From NCBI RefSeq assembly GCF_000015725.1, contig NC_008826.1:124001-188000 (forward strand): DNA of 64,000 bases. Direction: 5' to 3'. This document shows positions 16,363-25,594 of this stretch, in pieces. Numbering within the stretch: the stretch's first letter is position 1; each line of letters starts with the position of its first letter. Source of the DNA: Methylibium petroleiphilum PM1 (GTDB taxonomy: Bacteria > Pseudomonadota > Gammaproteobacteria > Burkholderiales > Burkholderiaceae_C). The translations under genes and the position numbers were made by a program. The notes beneath the pieces were generated by a model. That model worked only from the letters and a program-made list of their open reading frames with translations. It searched no databases and had not been told where the DNA came from.

Positions 16363-16748
16363 GACTCAAACCCCAGACACCTATGCCCATCCTCAAACGA
16401 ACCCCCAAGAACGCCGCGATCGCGGTGGCCGGCATCTACGTTCCGATCTTGCTGGTGTCCATGATGGCTCAGCGCGGGCTGCCGTCCGCCGGCGCGCTGT
16501 TCGGCGGCCTCCTGGTTTCCCTGATCGTCGGCTTCCTCGCCTCCGGGTACCTCACCGTCATCTCGGGCCCGAACGGCTTCCGCCTCGTCGACCCCGGCCG
16601 CACGCCGGAGCAGATGGCCGACGCCAACCGGTCCCTGTCCGAACCGCCGCCACGCCCCTACGAGCCCACCGTCAACGTCGATGGCACGCCGATGATCAAC
16701 GGCATGGACGCCAACGGGAACCCCTACGGCGTCACGAAGATGGACTGA
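16359..16748 (+). CDS. Membrane protein with cytoplasmic or periplasmic tail
   Basis: The ATG overlaps the preceding TGA (ATGA). A second ATG at 16383 is also possible. The 129-aa product has two membrane segments (about residues 20-38, AAIAVAGIYVPILLVSMMA, and 45-70) and a soluble Pro-rich tail with PTVNVDGTPMINGMDANGNP. It closes the operon begun at 13647. Confidence 0.6.
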   Translation: MRLKPQTPMPILKRTPKNAAIAVAGIYVPILLVSMMAQRGLPSAGALFGGLLVSLIVGFLASGYLTVISGPNGFRLVDPGRTPEQMADANRSLSEPPPRPYEPTVNVDGTPMINGMDANGNPYGVTKMD

Positions 16749-16864
16749 CTTCGCCACCCCCTCCTTCTGCCCGGTGCGCTTGTCGGCCGCGCGCAGGCGA
16801 GGGGCCTTCCACTCCCAGGTTGCTCATCTCCTCTGGTACCTCAACCCTCCATAGGAGAACCTGC

Positions 16865-17413
16865 ATGCAACCCAACCCCCTCTCTTCGGCCCTGGCGGCG
16901 ATCGCCGGCCAGTTCGAGCTGTTCAAGCAGAAGTCCAGCGGCCTGGACGTGTTCCGGGACAAGGAACGCAAGATCCGCGACCTGATCGCGCGTCATCAGC
17001 GTTCACTCGAACGCCTGGAGAAGCAGCGCGCGAAGGCGGCCAAGACGGTCGACGAGGCGAACCCCTACTCGTACGCCCGCTACCTGCAGCCGCTGGCCGA
17101 CGCGGTGCTCGAGCACTTCCCCGGCATGGCCGCGCGGATCATGGGCCCCTACGGCCTGGGCAACACGGCCTCGATCTCGATCTACGACCCGGCCAAGGGC
17201 GACACCGATGGCGTGGTGGGCTGGCTCCAGTTCCGCTACGAGTCGAACGACGGTCAGCTGTCCTACGTCGACCTGGACAAGCACTCCGGGCGCTACCCGC
17301 CCAACTCGCTCGGCGACATCAACGGCCTGAACTACGAGGCGGTGCCCCTCACCGCTGAAACGACGATGGACGAGCTGGTGCAGCTCTTCCGTCGTGGCGC
17401 CGGCGGCGTCTAA
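16865..17413 (+). CDS. Hypothetical protein with N-terminal coiled coil
   Basis: The ATG has TAGGAGA 7 nt upstream. The 182-aa soluble product begins with a long charged helix (residues about 15-65, DKERKIRDLIARHQRSLERL) likely to form a coiled coil. A globular domain follows with GPYGLGNTASISIYD and GWLQFRYESNDGQLSYVDL. No family is recognised. It is a single gene ending in a strong terminator. Confidence 0.6.
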   Translation: MQPNPLSSALAAIAGQFELFKQKSSGLDVFRDKERKIRDLIARHQRSLERLEKQRAKAAKTVDEANPYSYARYLQPLADAVLEHFPGMAARIMGPYGLGNTASISIYDPAKGDTDGVVGWLQFRYESNDGQLSYVDLDKHSGRYPPNSLGDINGLNYEAVPLTAETTMDELVQLFRRGAGGV

Positions 17414-17421
17414 CCTTCCCC

Positions 17422-17456
17422 AGCGGGCCGCCTCTTCGGTGGCCCGCTTTCTTCTT
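17422..17456 (+). terminator. Rho-independent terminator
   Basis: A perfect 8-bp stem AGCGGGCC / GGCCCGCT with an 11-nt loop is followed by TTCTTCTTG. It ends the gene at 16865. Confidence 0.85.
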
Positions 17457-17515
17457 GACCGGCGCGGGCGCCAGGTCGATCCTGTATCCCAGAACACCGT
17501 GCGGAAGGAGAGGGC

Positions 17516-18052
17516 ATGGGAGCAGCTGATCCTGCGGGGTGCGTCTTCAAGGCGAGCGGCCGCGACGCCGGCTCGGTCGAGGCCTACGCCGATGCGTTCT
17601 GGTCCCATCTGCGCGACAGGGTGAGCGGCCTGCCGGCGGCACCGCCCGACGGATGCGGGGTGGCCGAAGCGCCGCGCTGCGCACTGCAGTGGTCAGCGTG
17701 CGTGGATCTGGGCTTCCTGGCCGCGGCGCTGCACGACGCCGATGGCAACTCGTGGGAGGCCTTCCTTGTTCCGCATGCAGATGGATGTCTGCGCACCGGC
17801 TGGAAGCGGCGCTGGCAGCCCGAGCCGATCCCTCCGTACCCCTGGAAGGCCGCATCGGATCGCCTGGCCGACCTGGCGCGCCTACCGTCCGTCATCGCTC
17901 CCGACTTCCTGCTGCTCGCCATCTCCCTGGGGCCATCCCCGCCTTCATCCGCATCCGACCTGGCCGCTCGGGTTGCTGCGGCATTCGACGACGGCGTCCC
18001 GCCGGCTGTTGCAAACGACCAGCTCGCCCAACACAGCACTAGACATACATAA
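17516..18052 (+). CDS. Hypothetical protein
   Basis: The ATG follows AAGGAGAGGGC. The 178-aa product is soluble, rich in Ala, Pro and Trp, with four cysteines in the first 65 residues. No family is recognised. The stop lies just before the reversed copy of the promoter box for the next gene, so the two genes are not one operon. Confidence 0.5.
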   Translation: MGAADPAGCVFKASGRDAGSVEAYADAFWSHLRDRVSGLPAAPPDGCGVAEAPRCALQWSACVDLGFLAAALHDADGNSWEAFLVPHADGCLRTGWKRRWQPEPIPPYPWKAASDRLADLARLPSVIAPDFLLLAISLGPSPPSSASDLAARVAAAFDDGVPPAVANDQLAQHSTRHT

Positions 18053-18068
18053 CACGTGCTGATAAGAT
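18045..18068 (+). promoter_or_regulatory. Promoter with inverted recurrent box, near-leaderless
   Basis: ATACATAACACGTGCTGATA (18045-18064) is the exact reverse complement of the 20-bp box at 62531-62550. A -10-like TAAGAT (18063-18068) overlaps its end, and the ATG follows 8 nt later at 18076. The box therefore works with promoters in either orientation, more like a regulator site than a sigma-factor element. Confidence 0.55.
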
Positions 18069-18075
18069 GCGCAGC

Positions 18076-18732
18076 ATGAAAGCAATTCCTGCTGCGCCAG
18101 CCAAGCCGTCCGCCGGCCTGGCCTTCCTCACTGCCGCGCGTGACGGCATGCCCAGCACCCTCGGTGACCGGGTCCGCATCCAGGCGATGGGCGAGGCGAT
18201 GCACCTGGCGGTGCGCTGCAAGTTCAGGTTCGACAAGGACGACGCCGGCGCGCTGAAGCCGTTCGGGATCAGAACCAGCGTGGGCGTGTTCCGTCCGATG
18301 GACGAGAACTACTACTCGGCGGCCTGCGTTCACGGCGGCACCTACGCGCGGATGTGGGAGGCGTGGGCTGACATGAAGCCCTGGATCGCCCCTCGCGCCA
18401 TCGCAGGCGGCTACGGCTCCACTCGCGGCGACGACCTGGGCGAGAACCGCGTTGCGCCCGGCGTCGGCGTGCTGCTGCCGCTGACCGAGGCCGACGCCGG
18501 CGCCGATGCCGGCCTCTCGCAGACCCGCGACGCACAGGTCTGGTGGTGCACGTCGATCGAGAAGAACGAGATCGTCCTGTGCCGCTACCGCTTCCCCGAG
18601 GGCCGGCGCTACCCGTTCGATCGCGACGGCCAGCCGGCGCGCCGCATGAAGCTCAGCCGTGCCCAGTGGGCCGCGCTGTTCCCCGTCCAGAAGAAGCAAG
18701 ACGAGCAGGCCGCCGAAGCGGTCGCCGCCTAA
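18076..18732 (+). CDS. Hypothetical protein
   Basis: The 218-aa product starts at an ATG 8 nt from a -10 box; an in-frame ATG 9 nt earlier would lie too close to the promoter. The protein is soluble, with the segments [34 protein letters not shown] and [21 protein letters not shown], which suggest a beta-rich fold. No family is recognised. It is the gene just before dcd, 29 nt apart, so both may be transcribed together. Confidence 0.55.
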   Translation: MKAIPAAPAKPSAGLAFLTAARDGMPSTLGDRVRIQAMGEAMHLAVRCKFRFDKDDAGALKPFGIRTSVGVFRPMDENYYSAACVHGGTYARMWEAWADMKPWIAPRAIAGGYGSTRGDDLGENRVAPGVGVLLPLTEADAGADAGLSQTRDAQVWWCTSIEKNEIVLCRYRFPEGRRYPFDRDGQPARRMKLSRAQWAALFPVQKKQDEQAAEAVAA

Positions 18733-18761
18733 CCCAACACCCCGACTCCATACCCATTCCC

Positions 18762-19124
18762 ATGAGCATCCTCTCCGACAAGCAGATCCGCCACTACGCC
18801 GAGCAGCACGGCATGATCGAGCCGTTCGAGCCGCGCCAGGTCCGCCAGGGCGACGACGGCACCAAGCGCATCAGCCACGGTCTGTCCAGCTACGGCTACG
18901 ACATCCGCTGCGCGCGCGAATTCAAGGTCTTCACCAACGTACACAGCACCGTCGTCGATCCGAAGAATTTCGACGAGAAGAGCTTCGTCGACATCGAGAG
19001 CGACGTCTGCATCATCCCGCCCAACAGCTTCGCGCTCGCGCGCACCGTCGAATACTTCCGCATTCCGCGCAACGTGCTGACGGTCTGCCTGGGCAAGAGC
19101 ACCTACGCCCGCTGCGGCATCTAA
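18762..19124 (+). pseudogene. dcd: dCTP deaminase, 5' part, cut by the island
   Basis: Codons 1-120 of a typical dCTP deaminase ([20 protein letters not shown]..., [25 protein letters not shown]) run into the island end, where TAA stops the frame. The catalytic Ser113 and Arg117 in GKSTYARCG are present. The catalytic Glu138 lies in the other half, 41 kb away (60137-60346). Joined, the halves give 189 codons, the usual length of the betaproteobacterial form. The enzyme makes dUTP from dCTP for dTMP synthesis. The truncated 120-aa product should be inactive. Confidence 0.92.
19116..19121 (+). repeat. Left 6-bp insertion core GGCATC
   Basis: These six bases are the last two codons (Gly-Ile) of the left dcd half. 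The right end has GGGATC in the equivalent place (60131-60136). Replacing the right core by the left one restores the reading frame and the conserved CGIIVNVT, so this copy is the original target sequence. Confidence 0.8.
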
Positions 19125-19130
19125 TGTAGT
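19122..19130 (+). repeat. Left terminal inverted repeat of the island
   Basis: TAATGTAGT here is repeated in inverted form at 60122-60130. Including the next bases (CAAGAG left, ATAGAG right) the match is 13 of 15. It marks the left end of the island. Confidence 0.85.
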
Positions 19131-19871
19131 CAAGAGCTTTCTGAGTAATTTGAGCAAGGTAGACGGGCTGAACTGAATTTCTTCTTGGTCATTGACTTCT
19201 AACGGCTGTTTGGCAAGCCCGCGCAGCGGGCGCGTCAGTCCATAGTGTGGGGAACCGGGGAACCGCCCGAAGGGCGGCTGTGCACACCCATGAGGTGTGT
19301 ACAGCCCGGTTGTCCACACGGGCGAGTGGAATGCTTGGGTTGCCGGCGGGCTTTGAAAGGTGTGGTCCTCCGTCGAGGTCAAGCTCGGCCCGTCTTGGAC
19401 AACACTTGCCTAGGCGCGGCCAGGTTTGCAGGAAGCAGTTGCCTGCTTCGAGTTGCCTCTCGCCACGAAGGCGAGGGGGATTCTGCGGTCGTTGCTGGAC
19501 GCAGGCGCCTGAAGTCGGCCGCACGCCCTGACCGTCTACCCAAACGGTCGGCCGGCTTGCTGGTGCGGCATCGTGACGTTGCGGTAGCACCCGGGAACGG
19601 CGAAGGACGTCCTCCTGACGATGGAAGACGAAAAGGGGCGTTCGCCAGCGTGATCGTGTGGCGCGGTGTCTGGTAGCGGCAAGGTGCGATCAACAAGTCT
19701 CCTGGCTAGCCGCCTCTATGTACTCACGCCGCCGCGGGGCCGACTGGTTACCGAGAGCCGTGATTTTCACCAAAGAAGTCAAAGAAAAAGCCGTAAAAAA
19801 AGCACGGCGTTCGCCTTGTTTTGTGCTCGCGCGATCTCTATTGTTCAGGGGATGCAAGCACCCTTGACGCC
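19131..19871. other. Gene-free, hairpin-rich left end of the island
   Basis: No convincing gene is seen in these 741 nt; the open frames are short and do not resemble proteins. Several perfect or near-perfect hairpins can be drawn: CCGCCC/GGGCGG (19263-19277), an 11-12 bp stem around CTGTGCACACC and GGTGTGTACAG (19277-19305), CCCG/CGGG (19305-19322), CTCGCC/GGCGAG (19459-19475) and GACCGT/ACGGTC (19530-19549). An A-rich stretch lies near 19770-19800. It could hold recombinase sites, a structured RNA, or the promoter of the genes that follow. Confidence 0.4.
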
Positions 19872-20654
19872 ATGAAGACCGCTGAAGACAAGCGCAAGAT
19901 CTCGGTGCAGATGTGGGCGCCGCTGCTGCACAAGTTCAACGAGCTGTGCAACAAGGCTTGCCTGAACCGCGATGCCTACTTTGACTTGGTGCTTGACCAC
20001 GAGGCGCCGATGCTCCTGTCTGAGCTTGCCGGAAGGAAGAACTCCGCGGCGGCGCGCAAGTACGTGAAGCGGTGCCTGCTCGAGCTTCAAGACCTGAGGC
20101 CGGTGAGCTTCAACCTTCGACGCAGCACCGCGGAAGCGGTGGATCGGGCCTGCGATGAAGCGAACCTGTGGCGCGACGTGTTCATCAACCGCGTGGCCTA
20201 TCTGTTGGTTGTCAGGACGTCGAGCTTGGAATCGCAGTGGGACATTGAGTTCAAGCACTACCGGGACGAGATCTTCGAGGACGGGTGGGAGATCAAACGC
20301 CTGCTGCTCGGTCCTCGACTTCTAGCGATCGCTGACTTCCTCGGCGACGACCCCTTCGCCGGCATCCGAGCCGTCCTGCGGGCGGCCGATCGCGACACCG
20401 GGGGGGGCCTGCACCTGCAGCCTCTTGGCATGCCGGGGGCGGTACGTGAGCAACGAGGCCTCGCGGGTTTCACCACCTATTTGGAGGACGAGTTCGTGCC
20501 GGGCACCGAACCGAACGCTGCGCAGGCTCGGATGGTGGAGGTGCTCTTAGAGACCTTGCGCGAAGAAGGCGCCGAACGAAGCGGCGGCACCGCAGTGCGA
20601 AAGTCTCCGAAGGCGAAGAGGTCCAAGGGAAGCAGCCGTCGTGTTGGTGCATAA
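19872..20654 (+). CDS. Putative DNA-binding protein with two RHH-like segments
   Basis: The 260-aa product starts MKTAEDKRK. Two segments look like ribbon-helix-helix units: a short strand then two helices in RKISVQMWAPLLHKFNELCN (from about residue 9) and again in RPVSFNLRRSTAEAVDRACD (from about residue 76). The C-terminus is Lys/Arg/Ser-rich. This suggests a DNA-binding regulator of the island or of the adjacent modification genes, by inference only. A G8 run at 20400-20407 lies in the coding sequence and would shift the frame if it slipped. Confidence 0.5.
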   Translation: MKTAEDKRKISVQMWAPLLHKFNELCNKACLNRDAYFDLVLDHEAPMLLSELAGRKNSAAARKYVKRCLLELQDLRPVSFNLRRSTAEAVDRACDEANLWRDVFINRVAYLLVVRTSSLESQWDIEFKHYRDEIFEDGWEIKRLLLGPRLLAIADFLGDDPFAGIRAVLRAADRDTGGGLHLQPLGMPGAVREQRGLAGFTTYLEDEFVPGTEPNAAQARMVEVLLETLREEGAERSGGTAVRKSPKAKRSKGSSRRVGA

Positions 20655-20664
20655 GGAGACGTCG

Positions 20665-21216
20665 ATGACAAGGAGCAGTGAGTCGTTTTCGGCGGAGCGC
20701 CTTCTCGCAGAGTTCGATGAGGTGAACGCGGCGATGGCGGCAGCGAACACGTGGATGGCGAGTCTGGAGCTACGACGGCATCAGCTTGCTGACCTTCTCG
20801 ACACAGCGACGCGGCCGACGACGACGCAGCTCGTCGCGGTCGCGCCGAAGATGGTTCACCGTGGCGTGCTGTTCCGAGGTGACCTTCGGCGCATGTGGAA
20901 CTTCATCGACATCCACCTGTTTGTGCTGCGGGGGCTGCGGGCGGCGGTGCCTGAAAGGCGGGCATCGATGGCCGCTGCGATGTCATGCCGCGGTACGGCG
21001 CGCAGCTACGTGGCTGAGGACAGGCAACGGTTGTTCTTGGGCAAACCGGACGGATGGGTTCGCCGCCACAGCGTCGAGCTGTCCGAGGGGTGGTACGCCG
21101 ACACGAACCTCAGCGTCGAGCGCATGCGAGTGCTTCTCCCCGTTGCAGTTCGCGCGGCCGGGTGGAGGTGGGGCGACGACGTGCGGGTCTTTTGGCGACC
21201 GACTCCGTTGAACTGA
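20665..21216 (+). CDS. Hypothetical protein, first-operon partner of ssp genes
   Basis: The ATG follows AAGGAG. The 183-aa product starts with a helical N-terminal third (SAERLLAEFDEVNAAMAAAN, probable coiled coil), then a basic domain with ARSYVAEDRQRLFLGKPDGW and WRWGDDVRVFWR. No family is recognised. It follows the RHH-like gene by 10 nt, so they form one operon; a regulatory region separates both from sspB. Confidence 0.5.
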   Translation: MTRSSESFSAERLLAEFDEVNAAMAAANTWMASLELRRHQLADLLDTATRPTTTQLVAVAPKMVHRGVLFRGDLRRMWNFIDIHLFVLRGLRAAVPERRASMAAAMSCRGTARSYVAEDRQRLFLGKPDGWVRRHSVELSEGWYADTNLSVERMRVLLPVAVRAAGWRWGDDVRVFWRPTPLN

Positions 21217-21219
21217 AGA

Positions 21220-21316
21220 AGTCCGGTCAAGATGTATGGTATTCCATACAGTATCGACGCGGCGAGGTGCTGTGGGGGTTGCCGGACTGGTGAAGTCCTC
21301 CAGTCCGGCTAAGATG
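21220..21316 (+). promoter_or_regulatory. Operator-like palindrome and hairpin before sspB
   Basis: A palindrome TGTATGG-TATT-CCATACA (21233-21250) is a good operator candidate. A 10-bp hairpin GCCGGACTGG / CCAGTCCGGC (21281-21309) lies just before the sspB start. A 15-nt sequence AGTCCGGTCAAGATG (21220-21234) is nearly repeated at 21302-21316. The RHH-like protein encoded upstream is an obvious candidate to bind here, but this is inference. Confidence 0.45.
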
Positions 21317-21321
21317 CCCGG

Positions 21322-22257
21322 ATGATTCCAATAATTCCCGGTCTGAAACCACAGTTCTCCGGCCATGAGACCTTCCCTCTGAGGCAGCTTTGGCTGCACA
21401 AGGCGGTGCGCGCGGTCGAGGAGAACGGCGCGGCCTCCTCACCCTTCGGCGATGAAGAGGCGATCGTCCGCTTCGGGGTGGGCAAGAACATGGTCACCTC
21501 GATCCGCTTTTGGGCGACGGCCTGCCGCGCCATCAGGGAAGAGGGCGACGGCTACGCGCCGACCGGGCTCGGTGCCGACATCTTCGGGCTCGATGGCTTC
21601 GACCCGTACTGCGAGCAAGCCGCGACGCCGTGGCTCATGCATTGGTTTCTCGCGAGCACCTACGACAAGACAACTACGTGGTACTTCCTCTTCAACCACG
21701 TCACTCAGCAGGTATTCGAGCGCGAGGCCGTGGTCGCCGCACTGCTTGGCGGGTTCAGTGAGCTGACGCAGGCAGTGCCAACTCTCAAGCGCATTTCGCC
21801 GGCGACTCTGAAGCGGGACGTCGAGTGCTGCATACGTAGCTACGTACCGCGGCTAGGAAGCGAATCGCCCGAGGAGATGAGCGAGCCGCTGCTTGGTGAG
21901 CTTGGCCTCATTCAGCAGAACGCCAAGGGTACGTTCGAGTTCCGGCGAGGCCCAAAGCGATCGTTGCCGGACGGCATCTTCGCCTATGCGCTTCTTGAGT
22001 ACTGGAAGCGTCAAGCCGCCGGGTCGGTCATGGCGTTCGATCGCGTCGCCCACGACTACGGTTCACCGGGGCGGGTTTTCAAACTGGACGAAGGTGCGGT
22101 AGCCGACCGCCTGATGGCGCTCGAAGCGCTGACCGACGGCGACATCCAATGGACCGAGCAGGCAGGAATCAGGCAGGTCACGCGCACGGGGCGGGCGCTC
22201 GCGAACATCGACGAAGCGATGACAAAGGTGCTGAGGGCGGCGTATGGGAGGCGCTAA
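21322..22257 (+). CDS. sspB: DUF4007 protein, SspB-type phosphorothioation protein
   Basis: The 311-aa product opens with QFSGHETFPLRQLWLHKAV (from residue 11) and GVGKNMVTSIRFWATA, the hallmark of DUF4007. This family is found beside a large P-loop protein and a PAPS-reductase-like protein in Ssp DNA phosphorothioation systems, as here. In the studied Vibrio system SspB is described as a DNA nickase needed for placing sulfur in one strand. The gene is followed by sspC with a ribosome site inside its 3' end (GGGAGG), so B, C and D form one operon. No cysteine desulfurase gene (sspA) precedes it. Confidence 0.8.
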   Translation: MIPIIPGLKPQFSGHETFPLRQLWLHKAVRAVEENGAASSPFGDEEAIVRFGVGKNMVTSIRFWATACRAIREEGDGYAPTGLGADIFGLDGFDPYCEQAATPWLMHWFLASTYDKTTTWYFLFNHVTQQVFEREAVVAALLGGFSELTQAVPTLKRISPATLKRDVECCIRSYVPRLGSESPEEMSEPLLGELGLIQQNAKGTFEFRRGPKRSLPDGIFAYALLEYWKRQAAGSVMAFDRVAHDYGSPGRVFKLDEGAVADRLMALEALTDGDIQWTEQAGIRQVTRTGRALANIDEAMTKVLRAAYGRR

Positions 22258-22261
22258 GAAG

Positions 22262-25200
22262 ATGTCCGATGAACAGCTAGTTCCACGGCCACTGTCGGAG
22301 GTCGTCTCGATATCTCGGCAGTTCCTGCGCTCCATCCGCCTCGACGCCGATTTCGGTCGGGAAGACGCGTTGTCCGGCTACGTCTGCCAAGGGACGGCTC
22401 GATCACTCCTGGAGAGCATGGCCCGGCAACTGGTGTCGACGCGGCAACGGGCCTTCACGTGGACCGGACCGTACGGCGGCGGAAAGTCGTCCCTGGCGCT
22501 GATGCTGTGCTCTCTGGTCGGCCCGAACCCGCGACTGCGTGCGCGTGCTCGCGACATCCTCGACCTCCCGGCCGACAGCCCGGTGAGCAAAGCCTTTGAG
22601 GCGCGAGGCGAGGGCTGGCTCGTGGTCCCGGTGGTCGGCAAGCGTGCAAGCGTCGTTCAAGAACTGCACACTGCCCTGAACAAGGCGCGAGGAGGCGGCC
22701 GTCGAAAGCAAGGTGAGCTTGTCACCGAACTGGTCGCGGCCGCGGAAGCGCACCGCCAAGGCGTGCTGGTCGTGGTCGACGAACTCGGCAAGTTCCTCGA
22801 GGCTTCTGCACAGGGCGCCGGCGACGACATCTACTTCTTTCAAGAACTTGCCGAGGCGGCAAGCCGCACCGCCGGCAAGCTCGTGGTGGTGGGCATCCTC
22901 CATCAAGCCTTCGATGCGTACGCGACGCGACTGGGCCGCGACGCGCGAGACGACTGGGCAAAGGTGCAAGGGCGCTTCGTCGACATCCCACTGGTTGCTG
23001 CCTCCGACGAGGTGATCGAACTGATCGGGCAGGCGATCGACGTCAATCCGTCAGTCGATAGATCCCTGCTGATGCATTGCGTCGAACCCGTAGCTTCGGC
23101 CATCCGGACACGGCGCCCCGGCACGCCGGCAAGCCTCGCTAAGAGCCTGGCCAAGTGCTGGCCGCTTCATCCTGTGACGGCATCGCTGCTGGGTCCGATC
23201 TCGAAGCGCAAGTTCGGCCAAAACGAGCGCAGCACCTTCGGCTTCCTCGCGTCGCGCGAGCCCAATGGCTTTGCAGAGTTCATCGAGGGCCAGCCAGCGG
23301 ACTGGAGGTCCATCTACGAGCCGGCGCGCTACTGGGACTACCTGCGTGCCAACCTGGAACCGGCCATCCTTGCGTCACCGGACGGCCACCGTTGGGCTGC
23401 GGCGGCCGACGCCGTCGAACGCGCCGAAGCCAAGGGCGAGGCCATCCATGTTGCGGCAACCAAGACCGTCGCGTTGATCGAGATGTTCCGCAATGGCTCC
23501 GGTCTCGTCGCGGACGAGTCAGTCCTCCGAGTCTCGGTTCACGCCCGCAACTACGGGGAAGTGAGCAAGGCGCTGCACGACCTGGTGCAGTGGAAGATCC
23601 TGATCGAGCGTCGCCACCTCGGGGCGTACGGTGTGTTCGCCGGAAGCGACTTCGACATCGAGGGGGCCATCTCGCATGCGAGAGGTGAGATCGGCGGTCC
23701 GTCGTTGGAGCACGTGTCCGCGCTGAGCGATCTGCAACCGGTCTTGGCCAAACGCTTCTATGCGCAGACAGGTACCATGCATTGGTTCACTCGGCGCATC
23801 GTGCGACTGGCCGACCTGCCTCACACGCTGGAGCACTTCCGGCAGGACAAGGGCAGCGCCGGCGCGTTCCTTCTCTGCCTTCCCGATGTCGACACGAGCG
23901 AACGCACCGCCGAGCGTCAAGTGAGATCGGCCAGCGCCGAGAACCCGACCGTGCAGGCGTTGCTAGGAACACCGGCGAATGCCGCTCGGATATCGGAGCT
24001 CGCGCTCGAGCTGGCGGCAGTCGAGCGCGTGATGAAGACGCGGCCCGAGCTCGAAGGGGATGCGGTGGCGCGACGGGAGCTTGGTGGGCGTCTCGCAGCC
24101 GTCCGTGGCGCTCTGGAGGACGAACTCGCCGATGCGTTCGTCCTGTCGAAGTGGTACTGGAAGGGAGAGCGGACCGGCGCCGACAAGCACAGCTCGCTCT
24201 CGTCGATCGCATCAGACGTCGCCAAGGACGTCTACCGCAAGGCGCCGACGATCTTCAGCGAACTGCTGAATCGCGAGGATCCATCGAGCAACTCGAACAA
24301 AGCTCGTAAGGATCTGATGTACCAGATGATCCGCGGCGGTGCCCGCGAGAACCTCGGCTACACAGGCTATCCCGCGGACGCTGGCCTCTACTACACGATC
24401 TTGCAGGCCACCGGCGTGCACCGCAGAGACGAGAAACGCGGCTGGGGCTTCTACGAGCCCTATGTGACGAACCCTCGGCTCGAGGGCATGTGGCAAATGT
24501 GGACGGCTGCTCGTGAGCGCGTTGCGCAGCCGGCCCACGAGACGACGGCTTCCGATCTGTATGCCTACTGGGGTGCACCACCCTACGGCGTGCGTGCGGG
24601 GGTCATGCCGGTGCTGGCGCTTGCCTTTTACCTGGCATACCGGTCCGAACTCGCGATGTACGTTGACGGTGTGTTCACGCCGGACCTCAGCGAGGCGGTG
24701 ATCGACGACTGGCTGCAGGATCCACAACGGATTCGCTTCCAGTACGTTGCGGCGTCCAAGGACCAGGAAAGCCTGGTCAAGGCGATCGCAGCCAGTGTCT
24801 CGGAACAGTCCAACGTCACCATTCCGGCGGCACCACTGGACGCGGCGCGCGCGCTCGTTGGTCTGGTGACGTCCCTGCCAGGCTGGACTAAGCGAACGCT
24901 CACGGTATCGCCAGCCGCGCAAGATGTCCGCGCGATGCTTCTCAAGGCGAGCGACCCGCACAAGGTTCTGTTCGCCGATCTACCGACGCTGCTCAAGGCC
25001 GACTCACCGAGCGAGTTGGTGCTGCGCCTTCGCGCTGTCACCAATGAGCTGTCGACTGCCTATCAATCGATGTTGGCGCGCGTCCGTGAGCACGTGTTGA
25101 AGGCGCTCGACCATCAGGACCGGCCTCTTGAATCGCTCAACCATCGCGCGATCAACGTCAAGGGCATCACGGGTGAGTTCCGACTGGATGCGTTTGCAGC

Positions 25201-25594
25201 CCGCCTGGAAGTGTTCGACGACACCGACCAGGCTGTGGAGGGGATCATCAGCCTCGCGGTCAGCAAGCCGTCGGCGCAGTGGGTCGACCGCGACATCGAT
25301 GCTGCGCTGCTTCAACTCGGCTCCTGGGCCATCGATTTCCGTCGGGCCGAAGCCATGGCGCCGTTGCGAGGCCGCCCATCGACGCGGCGCGTCATCGGTG
25401 TCGTGTTCGGCGCCGGCAAGGGTCAGGACGCAACCGGCTCTGTCGACGTCGCGGAGAGCGACATTCCCGCGATAGACCAGCTCGTGAAAGAGCTGCTAGC
25501 CACCGTCCAACGTGAGCGACGGGAGATTGTTCTGGCCGCTCTGGCAGAAGCGGGAGCAATGTTGGTCAAGCTAGGAATGAAGGAGAAGGCGTGA
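22262..25594 (+). CDS. sspC: SspC-type P-loop ATPase of DNA phosphorothioation
   Basis: The ATG at 22262 has GGGAGG 9 nt upstream; a weaker ATG at 22244 lies inside sspB. The 1110-aa product carries a Walker A motif GPYGGGKSS (residues 69-77) and VLVVVDELGKFLEAS (about 171-185) as a Walker B/DEx element. The long C-terminal part is mixed helical with AYWGAPPYGVRAGVMPVLAL near the middle. Large ATP-binding proteins of this kind sit between DUF4007 and PAPS-reductase-like genes in Ssp clusters and have ATPase activity in the studied system. The stop overlaps sspD (TGATG). Confidence 0.78.
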   Translation: MSDEQLVPRPLSEVVSISRQFLRSIRLDADFGREDALSGYVCQGTARSLLESMARQLVSTRQRAFTWTGPYGGGKSSLALMLCSLVGPNPRLRARARDILDLPADSPVSKAFEARGEGWLVVPVVGKRASVVQELHTALNKARGGGRRKQGELVTELVAAAEAHRQGVLVVVDELGKFLEASAQGAGDDIYFFQELAEAASRTAGKLVVVGILHQAFDAYATRLGRDARDDWAKVQGRFVDIPLVAASDEVIELIGQAIDVNPSVDRSLLMHCVEPVASAIRTRRPGTPASLAKSLAKCWPLHPVTASLLGPISKRKFGQNERSTFGFLASREPNGFAEFIEGQPADWRSIYEPARYWDYLRANLEPAILASPDGHRWAAAADAVERAEAKGEAIHVAATKTVALIEMFRNGSGLVADESVLRVSVHARNYGEVSKALHDLVQWKILIERRHLGAYGVFAGSDFDIEGAISHARGEIGGPSLEHVSALSDLQPVLAKRFYAQTGTMHWFTRRIVRLADLPHTLEHFRQDKGSAGAFLLCLPDVDTSERTAERQVRSASAENPTVQALLGTPANAARISELALELAAVERVMKTRPELEGDAVARRELGGRLAAVRGALEDELADAFVLSKWYWKGERTGADKHSSLSSIASDVAKDVYRKAPTIFSELLNREDPSSNSNKARKDLMYQMIRGGARENLGYTGYPADAGLYYTILQATGVHRRDEKRGWGFYEPYVTNPRLEGMWQMWTAARERVAQPAHETTASDLYAYWGAPPYGVRAGVMPVLALAFYLAYRSELAMYVDGVFTPDLSEAVIDDWLQDPQRIRFQYVAASKDQESLVKAIAASVSEQSNVTIPAAPLDAARALVGLVTSLPGWTKRTLTVSPAAQDVRAMLLKASDPHKVLFADLPTLLKADSPSELVLRLRAVTNELSTAYQSMLARVREHVLKALDHQDRPLESLNHRAINVKGITGEFRLDAFAARLEVFDDTDQAVEGIISLAVSKPSAQWVDRDIDAALLQLGSWAIDFRRAEAMAPLRGRPSTRRVIGVVFGAGKGQDATGSVDVAESDIPAIDQLVKELLATVQRERREIVLAALAEAGAMLVKLGMKEKA

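Noticed and set aside
19131-19871. Retron or CRISPR-type array at the left end of the island
   Set aside because: No reverse transcriptase gene is present in the window and the hairpins are not regularly spaced repeats with unique spacers.
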